Origin: Actinomycetota bacterium
Lineage (GTDB): Bacteria > Actinomycetota > Thermoleophilia > Solirubrobacterales > 70-9
Assembly (NCBI GenBank): GCA_018268695.1
Contig: JAFDWD010000246.1
Coordinates: forward strand, 1 to 10,702
Reading direction: 5' to 3'
Length of the DNA: 10,702 nt
Part shown: positions 4,779 through 10,702 of the stretch, in pieces
Layout: each line of letters opens with the position of its first letter
Numbering within the stretch: position 1 is the stretch's first letter
Program-made: the position numbers and the translations under genes
Notes under the pieces: model-generated
The model's input: the letters and a program-made list of their open reading frames with translations, nothing else
Database searches by the model: none
What the model was told of the DNA's origin: nothing

Positions 4779-6991
4779 CGCCGCCCCTTCGTGTCGTCCG
4801 CCTTGCGCGCCTTTTTGGCGTGGTGCTTCGCGGGAGCCGGGTCTTCGACGCTGCCTTTTCCGGGCGCCTCATTCGAGGCGGTCTTGCGCCGCGCCGCCTC
4901 CACCCGCTCGGCGTCTGCGCGCAGCTCCTCGCCGAGGCCGCCCTGGGGCGAGCGTGGCCTCCCGGAGCCGGCGGGTGGTGGCTGGGGGCCTTTCGCGGCT
5001 TTCCTGGGCTTCGCCCGCGACGAAGTCACCGCTCGGCGGTCGGGGTCCTCCCCGCGCGCGGGGTCTTTCTTCTCCGGGCGACTCCCGACCCGCGGCCGCT
5101 CGGCCTTCTCCTCCGGGCCCCCGGGTCGACGATCCTCTTCGGGGCGGGAGGCAACTCGCGGCCGGCGCGGCCGGTCAGGCGCCCGCCGCTCCTCGCCGGC
5201 CGGCTGCGACCGGGCCGGCCCCGCGGTCTCGGCCGGAGCGCGTTCGTGCTCGCTCGGCGGCGACCCGCTGCTGTCGTCGGCGGCCGAGGGCGACCCCGAA
5301 GTTTGTGCCTGCTTGTCGGAGCGGCCGCGACTCGCGGTCGGTCGATCCGCCGGAGCGGAGGAGCCCTCCTCCCTCGCCGCCGCCGGCGTTGCTGCAGCCT
5401 CGCGCCGCGCCACCTCCCGCGAACGGCCCCGGCGTAGCCGCGAACCGACCGCGCGCACCGGCCGGGTTGCCGTCCTCGCCCCCAGCCTGGCGCCGGAGTA
5501 GAGCGCCAGCACCTCGAGCGCCCTCTCCCCTCCCGGCACCCCCGGCCCGGTGACCGTGCCGATCAGGCCGTCGGTGAGCGAGCGCCGCTGCAGGAAGACC
5601 GCCCAGAAGAAGGCGCACTGCAGCCCGAACGACAACAGCCAACCGAGCTCCGACGTAGCCGCCGAGATCGCCGCGCAGACCGCCAGCAGTACTGCCAGGA
5701 CCAGCGAGTAGGCGGCCTTTCGCAGCAGGAAGCCGGCCAGCTTCGCGAGCCAGCCCTTGAAGAATTGGTGCCCCCTCCCGGGCACCGCCGCCGCGACCAG
5801 GGCGACCGGGCTGAAGGCCAGCAGTAGGAGCAGCAGAACCTGGGCCGTGATCACGCCGATCGACAGCGCGCCCAGCAGGCAGAAGGCGCCGAGCTCGGCG
5901 AAGAAGACGACGATCGCGACCAGCAGGCGCTGGTACTGGCCGCCCTTTTCCATCGCGGCGGCCGCCGGTTCGTCGATCGGACCGAGTTCATAGGAGCCGT
6001 TCTTCTTGCCGGGGTCGGCGTCGGGCAGCTTCGAGCTGTCGCCCGCTTCGAGCGCCCCGAACTCTTCTTCGCGTTCCTTCGACCCCGGTTCGAAGCGCAG
6101 GAAGTGGGGTCCGTACCTCTTCAGGTTGTCGAGACAGGTCTTGCCGCCCGCCGACACCTCTTCACCCGATTCCAGCCGCCGCACCGCTCCGGCCGGCAGA
6201 GGCTGCACCCCGACCGATTCGGGTTCTTCCCCTGCGCCGGCCGAGCCGGTCTTGACGCAGTGGTCGAGGCCGCCGAACTCGAGCACCGACCAGGGCTGGG
6301 CCACCAGGAGACCGAAGAGCTGGTTCGCCCCGGCTTCCTTGGCTTCCGCCTGCGAGCTCGGCTCACCGTCCTTGGCGATCGAGAGGAACGCCCCCGACAT
6401 CTCGTTGGTCCAGTGGGAGGCGTTGCCGATCGTCTGCCCCGGCTGCAGCACGAAGAGGAAGGCGATCCCGACGTAGAGGAGGGAGAGCGCGAGCTGCCCG
6501 GCGGTCTCCGCATAGCGCCGCTGCACCAGCGCCTTCCACATCGCCCAGCAGCCGGCCACGGATACCGCGAGCACCATCCACGGGCCGCCGAAGACATCGG
6601 AGTAGATCGAGGAGATCGCCCGCGAGACCGGCCCGAGCGCACCCGCACCGTTCGTCGCCGACGAGCCGTTCACCAGGTCGAGCGAGAAGGCGAAGGCGAA
6701 GAGTTCGACCAGCAGGTTCGCCAGCCAGGCGGTGAGCTGCCAGAGCTCGTTGGCGAAGAAGTAGGCGATCATCGGCAGCAGGCCGGAGACGTCGACGCCC
6801 GAGAAGACGCCGGCCGAGATCGCGGTGAAGTGCTCGTCGAGGGCGTAGTTGCCGAGCGGCCAGCGCGACGCCAGGCCCGAGAGCGAGGAGGCCGGTCCGA
6901 CGTTGGCCCAGACGTCGGCGTGGGCGACGGGGCTCCCGAGCAGGATGAGTGCGGCGGTGCCGGTCGCGACGAGAAGCAGACGCCGCCTCAT
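4775..6991 (-). CDS. Polytopic VirB6/TrbL/TcpH-like channel protein with long charged tail
   Basis: This 738-residue protein is probably the large integral component of the transfer channel. A cleavable signal peptide is clear (MRRRLLLVAT..., likely cut after AHA at residue 25). Hydrophobic helices lie at about 70-105 (possibly two), 136-153, 163-182, 355-403 (two), 410-445 and 450-468. A largely polar, Glu/Ser/Gly-rich extracytoplasmic loop spans about 190-350. From about residue 505 to the end the protein is hydrophilic and rich in Arg, Pro, Glu, Ser and Lys. It is almost certainly disordered, with a repeated RPRV(A/G)SRPE at 610-618 and 632-640. The arrangement of an N-terminal signal, a big loop, a late helix cluster and a charged tail matches VirB6/TrbL-like proteins of Gram-positive systems. 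Assignment rests on topology and position after VirB4, not on a motif. The ATG overlaps the VirB4 stop (ATGA), with a strong GGAGGGA just upstream. Confidence 0.82.
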   Translation of the reverse strand: MRRRLLLVATGTAALILLGSPVAHADVWANVGPASSLSGLASRWPLGNYALDEHFTAISAGVFSGVDVSGLLPMIAYFFANELWQLTAWLANLLVELFAFAFSLDLVNGSSATNGAGALGPVSRAISSIYSDVFGGPWMVLAVSVAGCWAMWKALVQRRYAETAGQLALSLLYVGIAFLFVLQPGQTIGNASHWTNEMSGAFLSIAKDGEPSSQAEAKEAGANQLFGLLVAQPWSVLEFGGLDHCVKTGSAGAGEEPESVGVQPLPAGAVRRLESGEEVSAGGKTCLDNLKRYGPHFLRFEPGSKEREEEFGALEAGDSSKLPDADPGKKNGSYELGPIDEPAAAAMEKGGQYQRLLVAIVVFFAELGAFCLLGALSIGVITAQVLLLLLLAFSPVALVAAAVPGRGHQFFKGWLAKLAGFLLRKAAYSLVLAVLLAVCAAISAATSELGWLLSFGLQCAFFWAVFLQRRSLTDGLIGTVTGPGVPGGERALEVLALYSGARLGARTATRPVRAVGSRLRRGRSREVARREAAATPAAAREEGSSAPADRPTASRGRSDKQAQTSGSPSAADDSSGSPPSEHERAPAETAGPARSQPAGEERRAPDRPRRPRVASRPEEDRRPGGPEEKAERPRVGSRPEKKDPARGEDPDRRAVTSSRAKPRKAAKGPQPPPAGSGRPRSPQGGLGEELRADAERVEAARRKTASNEAPGKGSVEDPAPAKHHAKKARKADDTKGRR
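4784..4789 (-). promoter_or_regulatory. Ribosome binding site of the hydrolase
   Basis: AAGGGG on the minus strand is spaced five bases from the ATG at 4778. It sits within the last codons of the VirB6-like gene and supports re-initiation at the ATGA overlap. Confidence 0.5.
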
Positions 6992-9402
6992 CGTCCCTCC
7001 CCCGCGCCGGGGCTGGTGTCGAGGGCGGCGAGCAGGTCGGGGAGCGGGTCGACCTGGACCTCGCCGACGCGGCCGTCGAGATCGCGCATCAGGCAGCGGC
7101 CGCGCCGGTACTCGGTCAGCCGCTGCGCCAGACCGCCCTCCCCCGGGTCGAGTCCGATCGCCTCGATCCCGGCCGCCGCGGCGCGGAGCGAGTCCTGACC
7201 GAAGAGCAGGCTGACCCCGACTAACTGCGAGAGCTCACCGAGGTCCTCGAGCCGCTGGCTGACCAGGAGGATGGTCGCGTTGAACGCCCGTCCGAGACGG
7301 ACCAATCGGTTCAGGAGCGCCCGCCCCTGCGAGGAGGCGAAGAGCGCCCAGGCCTCGTCGAGGAGGACCAGCTTGTGGCGGGAGCGCTCGCCGGAGATCA
7401 GCTTCAGGGCGAGCGCGGCGACCAGCGCCAGGGTCGCGACCGAGACGCGCTCCGAGCGCGTGTAGGCGGCGCGCTCGGTGCCGGGCTCGGGCAGGTTCAG
7501 CCCGGGCATCCGGATCGTCGTCAGGTTCGACACGGCAACCGGGCCGGGCACCTCGGTCCGGTCGGCGAAGCCGAGACGGGCGAGACCGAAGTCCGAGATC
7601 ACCTCGAGCGCCTCGGCCGCCTCGCGGGCGCCCGGCGCATCGACGCCGCGGAGTCGGTCGACCACGGACGGGAGGCGTTCCTCGCCGTCTCGCACCGCGT
7701 CGCGGACCGCCCGGTCGATCGCCACCTCCCAGGAAGGGGGCGGGTCGCGCAGCAGCTCCAGCAGGTAGGAGGAGGCGAGCTCCTCGCGCAGCTCCGGCAA
7801 CCCGATCGCCAGCGGATCGAGCTTGCCACGGTGCTCGGGGTCGGCGGAGAGCTCAAGCAGCCGCACCTCGTCCCCGACGTCCGCCAGCGCGTCGAGGCGA
7901 TGGTCGGGCTTTGGGTCGAAGTCGATCACCAGGCTGCCGCGCAGGAGCGCGGCGTGGGCGATCGCCTGGGCGGCGATCGTCTTGCCCGAGCCGAGGGTGC
8001 CGGTGAGGAGGACCGCCGAGGGCCGCGAGTCGCGAGGCGCCTCGGTCGGGTCGACGCGGACCGGTCGCCCCGCCGCCGGGTCGAAGCCCAGGTAGACCCC
8101 GCCCTCCGAGCCGACGGCGGCGGTCGCGACCGGCACCGTCGCCGCGAGCTGCTCGGTGCTCATCTGGCGGCGGTAGTCGGGCACCGCGCCGCCGTCAGGC
8201 CGCGGCAGATGCTCCATGAAAAGTGCGTGCTGGAGACCACGCGGTCGGTGCAGGGCGACCTCGCCGTAGCGCTCGCGCAGGGCGGTGACCCGCGCCTCCA
8301 GCGTCTCCGGGTCGCCCGCACCGACCGCCAGCGAGATCGAGGCCCGCAGCATCGGCGGCCTCGCCACCGAGGAGAGGATCGCCTCGTACTCGCGGGCCAG
8401 CTCGCGGTCCTCCTCGGCGAGGGCCCCGGGCCCGGTCGGTGAGCCGGCGAGCTGCTCGCGGTAGGTGTGCTCGGCGTCGAGCACCCGGCGGCGCACCTGG
8501 GCCAGCGCCTCGCGGTTGGCGACGAGGTCGGCATGCAGGACCGCATCGACCGGCCCCGCCCCTTCGAGCGGGGCGAAGAGGAGCTCGGCGGCACCGGGGA
8601 ACTCGGCCTCCTCGGCGAGCGAGCCGAGACAGAGGAAGGCCTGGTGGGAGTCGCCGACCTCGGACTCGACCACGAGCGCCGGGGCCCGCGCGGTCTCCTC
8701 GCGCATCGGCGCGTTCGCGTAAGACCAGAGGTCGGATTCGAGCGGCTCATAGCTCGACTCCCCCTCGCCGCCGAGGATCAGGGCGTCAGGCTCCCAACCG
8801 TCCTCCAGCGGCGGCTCGCCGAGACCGCGGCAGGCGGCGCGGCGCAGCAGCCACCCCAGCTCGGCGGTGGTGGCGCGGCGCAGATCGAGCGCCGATGAGG
8901 CGCGGCCGAGCGCGCGGCGCTCGGCCTCGGCGAGCGCCCGCAACTCCGAGGCTGCGATCGGGCTCGGCGTGCCGACACCCGCCACCTGCTCGAGCCGCCG
9001 CCGGGCCCGGCCGAGCGAGCGCAGCGGACCGCCGGCGGCCCGTCCCTCGCTCAGCGAGATCGCCAGGTAGACGCGGGGAAGGTGAGAGCCGAGATCTGCG
9101 AGCCGCTCCTGTTGGGAGCGTAGGTAGGAGGCCCAGCGGCCGGCGTCGGCGTGGTCGGGGTCCGCCAACCAGGCGAGCTCGGCCGCGTAGCGGTCTGCGG
9201 GGTAGGAGCGGGCGACCCGCCAGATCGAGAGGTCGGCGCCGACCAGGGCGATGAGACGCTCGAGCCGGTGGAGCAGCCCCCACTTCTCCGCCGCCGGCAG
9301 GTAGGGGTAGGAGAGCGTCCCGAGCCGGTAGAGGGCGGCGGCCTCGCCGCCGGGCCCGACCAGGACGTTGGAGCGCGCGTAGCGCAGCGGGAAGCGGATC
9401 AC
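6988..9402 (-). CDS. virB4: VirB4-family conjugative transfer ATPase (TcpF role)
   Basis: This 804-residue cytoplasmic ATPase would energise assembly of, or transport through, the secretion channel. The N-terminal half (about 1-420) is the alpha/beta VirB4/TraC-type region without nucleotide motifs. The motor domain has Walker A GTLGSGKT (468-475), Walker B KLVLLDEAW (677-685), a sensor strand ILLVSQRLED with Gln716, and the late GRCLMRDLDGRVGEVQVD segment (about 768-785) typical of VirB4 proteins. Length fits the family (about 800 residues). I chose the GTG at 9402, giving MIRFPLRYARSN. It overlaps the TcpE stop (GTGA) and has GGAG eight bases upstream. The frame is open further upstream to 10188, but that part only shadows TcpE. 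The stop overlaps the VirB6-like start (ATGA). Its position between tcpE and the VirB6-like gene matches the order of Tcp/Tn916-type systems. Confidence 0.93.
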   Translation of the reverse strand: MIRFPLRYARSNVLVGPGGEAAALYRLGTLSYPYLPAAEKWGLLHRLERLIALVGADLSIWRVARSYPADRYAAELAWLADPDHADAGRWASYLRSQQERLADLGSHLPRVYLAISLSEGRAAGGPLRSLGRARRRLEQVAGVGTPSPIAASELRALAEAERRALGRASSALDLRRATTAELGWLLRRAACRGLGEPPLEDGWEPDALILGGEGESSYEPLESDLWSYANAPMREETARAPALVVESEVGDSHQAFLCLGSLAEEAEFPGAAELLFAPLEGAGPVDAVLHADLVANREALAQVRRRVLDAEHTYREQLAGSPTGPGALAEEDRELAREYEAILSSVARPPMLRASISLAVGAGDPETLEARVTALRERYGEVALHRPRGLQHALFMEHLPRPDGGAVPDYRRQMSTEQLAATVPVATAAVGSEGGVYLGFDPAAGRPVRVDPTEAPRDSRPSAVLLTGTLGSGKTIAAQAIAHAALLRGSLVIDFDPKPDHRLDALADVGDEVRLLELSADPEHRGKLDPLAIGLPELREELASSYLLELLRDPPPSWEVAIDRAVRDAVRDGEERLPSVVDRLRGVDAPGAREAAEALEVISDFGLARLGFADRTEVPGPVAVSNLTTIRMPGLNLPEPGTERAAYTRSERVSVATLALVAALALKLISGERSRHKLVLLDEAWALFASSQGRALLNRLVRLGRAFNATILLVSQRLEDLGELSQLVGVSLLFGQDSLRAAAAGIEAIGLDPGEGGLAQRLTEYRRGRCLMRDLDGRVGEVQVDPLPDLLAALDTSPGAGEGR
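6994..7003 (-). promoter_or_regulatory. Strong ribosome binding site of the VirB6-like gene
   Basis: GGGGGAGGGA on the minus strand ends two bases before the ATG at 6991. Its GGAGG core is four bases from the start. It is the strongest Shine-Dalgarno match among the junctions I checked in this window and lies inside the 3' end of the VirB4 gene. Confidence 0.6.
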
Positions 9403-10103
9403 GGCCGCAGCTCCAGGGTGCGGCCCTCGGGGACCTCGAGCGTGCTCTGAAGGCGTGAGGGCGAGGTGAGCCGGCCGGGCCTGCGGCCGATGATCCGCCG
9501 GCGTGTGAGGGACCGCCGGATCGCGAGCGGCTCGGCGAGGTGGACGACGGCCGGTCCCGCGATCGTGGCCCGCCGCAGACGTGGGCAGTGGGAGTCGGGC
9601 GCCACCCAGAGCCTCCCCACCAGGACCCACGGTGAGCCGGCCTGGGGCAGCGCCCGGCCGAGCGAGCGCCGTGGCGGGGCGAGGCGGAGGGCGAGCCAGG
9701 AGAGGGCGAAGCGCTCGGGGCGGCGGCCGTCGGGGGTCGCCTGGGTGGCCAGGGTCCCCACCGCGACCGGGATCACGACGAGCCGGATCGGCCAGTCGAT
9801 CGCCCCCAGCACCACCCCCAGGGCGAGCGTCCCGGCGCCCGCCGCGGCGGCGGCGAGGAGGCCGGCGGTCCTGTCTCTCAGGATGAGGCCGCCTGCGCCA
9901 GCCGCCGCCGCCGCGAGCGCCGGGACGATGGTTGAGCCCGAGCCGAGCTCGAGGACCGCCACCAGGGAGGCGATCGCCCAGCCGAGCCAGCGCAGCGGCA
10001 CGCCACCCGGGACCGGTAGCCGCCGTCCCTCGATCTGGTGGATCCGCCGCTCCGGGGAAAAGATCCGCTGGTAGGAGCGGACGCTGCGGTGTCCCTTGGT
10101 CAT
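9399..10103 (-). CDS. tcpE: TcpE-family conjugal transfer membrane protein
   Basis: This 234-residue protein begins with the hallmark of TcpE/PrgI-like proteins: RSYQRIFSPERRIHQIEG and then LPVPGGVPLRW (about residues 10-39). Hydrophobic helices follow at about 39-60, 60-80, 82-100 and 105-122. A hydrophilic, Arg-rich C-terminal domain (about 125-234) contains WLALRLAPPRRSLGRAL and ends VPEGRTLELRP. TcpE of Tn916/pCW3-like elements is an integral component of the transfer channel, comparable in position to VirB3. The Firmicutes versions are shorter, and the extra C-terminal domain is, as far as I recall, usual for actinobacterial versions. The ATG overlaps the preceding stop (ATGA), with only a weak AGGTG upstream. 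The stop overlaps the virB4 GTG. Family assignment is strong; the role of the C-terminal domain is unknown. Confidence 0.88.
   Translation of the reverse strand: MTKGHRSVRSYQRIFSPERRIHQIEGRRLPVPGGVPLRWLGWAIASLVAVLELGSGSTIVPALAAAAAGAGGLILRDRTAGLLAAAAAGAGTLALGVVLGAIDWPIRLVVIPVAVGTLATQATPDGRRPERFALSWLALRLAPPRRSLGRALPQAGSPWVLVGRLWVAPDSHCPRLRRATIAGPAVVHLAEPLAIRRSLTRRRIIGRRPGRLTSPSRLQSTLEVPEGRTLELRP
9411..9414 (-). promoter_or_regulatory. Ribosome binding site that supports the GTG start of virB4
   Basis: GGAG on the minus strand is spaced eight bases from the GTG at 9402. It supports that start over upstream in-frame codons lying inside tcpE. Confidence 0.45.
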
Positions 10104-10417
10104 GGCAGCACCTGGTGGGCGATCGCTTTCGCGGCGTTGGCGACCTGGCCAGGCGCGAAGACGAACCAGCCGACCACGATCGCCGCACAGAAGAAGACCA
10201 GGAGCTCGGCGAAGCGCCGGTTCATCAGGAAGACGAGGGCGAAGACGGCGACGATCCCGGTGTAGAGCTCGCCGGCGTATTCGCGCAGGAGTCCCGCCAG
10301 GTTCGAGCCGACCGAGTTGCCGCCCGCGGCCAGGGCGACCGACGGGGCGAGGAGCGTCACCAGGCCGGCCAGGATCGCTGCCAGGACGCCAAGGAAGAGA
10401 AGCCGTGCCCGCATCAT
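10100..10417 (-). CDS. Small secreted two-helix membrane protein, VirB2-like or TcpD-like
   Basis: This 105-residue protein has a long signal peptide (residues 1-30, Arg-rich start, hydrophobic core, likely cleavage after SVALA). A mature part of about 75 residues follows with two hydrophobic helices (about 49-65 and 71-88), joined by a tight basic turn NRRFAE, and a short polar tail. This topology is that of VirB2/TrbC pilin-like subunits. Tcp systems also place a small membrane protein (TcpD) at this site between TcpC and TcpE. No diagnostic motif separates the two readings, so the name is by topology and position. The ATG at 10417 overlaps the TcpC-like stop (ATGA) and has GAGGGGG seven bases upstream. 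A second ATG at 10414 follows immediately. The stop overlaps the tcpE start. Confidence 0.8.
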   Translation of the reverse strand: MMRARLLFLGVLAAILAGLVTLLAPSVALAAGGNSVGSNLAGLLREYAGELYTGIVAVFALVFLMNRRFAELLVFFCAAIVVGWFVFAPGQVANAAKAIAHQVLP

Positions 10418-10702
10418 GCGAGCGCCCCCTCGACCGCGGCGACGTACCAGCGACCGGCGCGTTCGCTGACCGAGAGTCGGTACGTGGCCGGGTAGGTGGC
10501 GCCCGAGGTGGGTTCGCGCACCCGTACCGCCGCGATCAGCTCGCGCCGCGGACCTTCGCCGTCGCCGAGCTGGTCGACCCGGCCGATCGAGAGGAGTTCG
10601 ACTCCCCCCGCCAGCGGCACCACGACCGAGCCGGGCGCCACCAGATAGGACAGTTCCTTGGAACTCGCCGAGGAGAGATAGGCGGGGACGAACTTCGCGA
10701 CC
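10414..10702 (-). CDS. tcpC: TcpC-like conjugal transfer protein, C-terminal end (cut by window edge)
   Basis: Only the last 95 residues are in the window. The frame is open to the right edge, so the start is outside. The visible protein begins VAKFVPAYLSSASSKELSYL, continues VAPGSVVVPLAGGVELLSIG, and ends with alternating strands (ELIAAVRVREPTSGATYPATYRLSVSERAGRWYVAAVEG). This is the pattern of the C-terminal NTF2-like domain of TcpC (VirB8-like), where FxxAY, a short helix and then a curved sheet form the extracytoplasmic module. TcpC is a bitopic protein that nucleates the transfer channel. Its place just before the small membrane protein and TcpE agrees with Tcp-type order. An internal GTG at 10641 is not a credible start because conserved sequence continues upstream of it. 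The stop overlaps the next ATG (ATGA). Confidence 0.8.
   Translation of the reverse strand, partial: VAKFVPAYLSSASSKELSYLVAPGSVVVPLAGGVELLSIGRVDQLGDGEGPRRELIAAVRVREPTSGATYPATYRLSVSERAGRWYVAAVEGALA
10425..10431 (-). promoter_or_regulatory. Ribosome binding site of the small two-helix protein
   Basis: GAGGGGG on the minus strand is spaced seven bases from the ATG at 10417. It favours that ATG over the adjacent one at 10414 and lies inside the end of the TcpC-like gene. Confidence 0.55.

Noticed and set aside
3090..5501. Very long plus-strand open frame (803 residues)
   Set aside because: It lies antisense to the hydrolase and the tail of the VirB6-like gene. The translation is low-complexity Arg/Gly/Pro with no domain, as expected for antisense frames in DNA with few A/T-rich stops.
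5175..5642. Alternative minus-strand frame inside the VirB6-like tail (155 residues)
   Set aside because: It is the off-frame translation of the same GC-rich tail. The VirB6-like frame runs uninterrupted from signal peptide to the ATGA overlap, so no frameshift needs to be invoked.
9403..10188. Longer N-terminus for VirB4 starting at 10188
   Set aside because: The extension shadows tcpE and is Arg/Pro/Gly-rich. The GTG at 9402 has a Shine-Dalgarno match and the GTGA overlap seen at the other junctions.

Overview
The window is very GC-rich (roughly 70%, by eye). Every gene I can support lies on the minus strand, so transcription runs from the right end of the window to the left. The content is the core of a conjugative type IV secretion system of the Gram-positive TcpC/TcpE/VirB4 kind. 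It is probably part of an integrative conjugative element, or a plasmid, of a high-GC actinobacterium. The replication-relaxation family protein, the long actinobacterial-style TcpE and the base composition point to Actinomycetota. A deep branch such as Thermoleophilia/Solirubrobacterales is only a guess. No integrase, relaxase, attachment site or rRNA/tRNA is in the window, so neither element boundaries nor host can be fixed.

Layout in transcription order (right to left): the C-terminal end of a TcpC-like protein (10702-10414, cut by the window edge); a 105-residue secreted two-helix membrane protein resembling VirB2/TcpD (10417-10100); a TcpE-family membrane protein (10103-9399); the VirB4-type ATPase (9402-6988); a polytopic VirB6/TrbL/TcpH-like channel protein with a signal peptide and a long charged disordered tail (6991-4775); a membrane-anchored two-domain peptidoglycan hydrolase with lytic-transglycosylase-like and CHAP-like domains (4778-3612); a 170-residue bitopic protein of unknown function (3615-3103); a probable 60-residue small gene (3103-2921); a VirD4/TraG-type coupling ATPase (2921-306); and the start of a replication-relaxation family protein (309-1, cut by the window edge).

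The genes are packed without gaps. Seven junctions are 4-base ATGA or GTGA overlaps and two are TGATG (1-base) overlaps. This implies one long mRNA with translational coupling across the whole transfer module. The apparent 180-base gap before the coupling protein is filled exactly by the 60-codon reading frame, which starts and stops in TGATG junctions. The same stretch carries a 12-base tandem repeat and two inverted repeats, so it may be coding, regulatory or both.

Together the products would form a DNA-export machine. The hydrolase opens the wall. TcpC, TcpE, the VirB6-like protein and the small membrane proteins form the channel. VirB4 powers assembly or transport. The coupling ATPase brings in the DNA-relaxase complex, whose relaxase must be encoded outside the window. 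There is no gene-free stretch of 300 bases or more. No promoter or terminator is convincing inside the window, as expected inside an operon.
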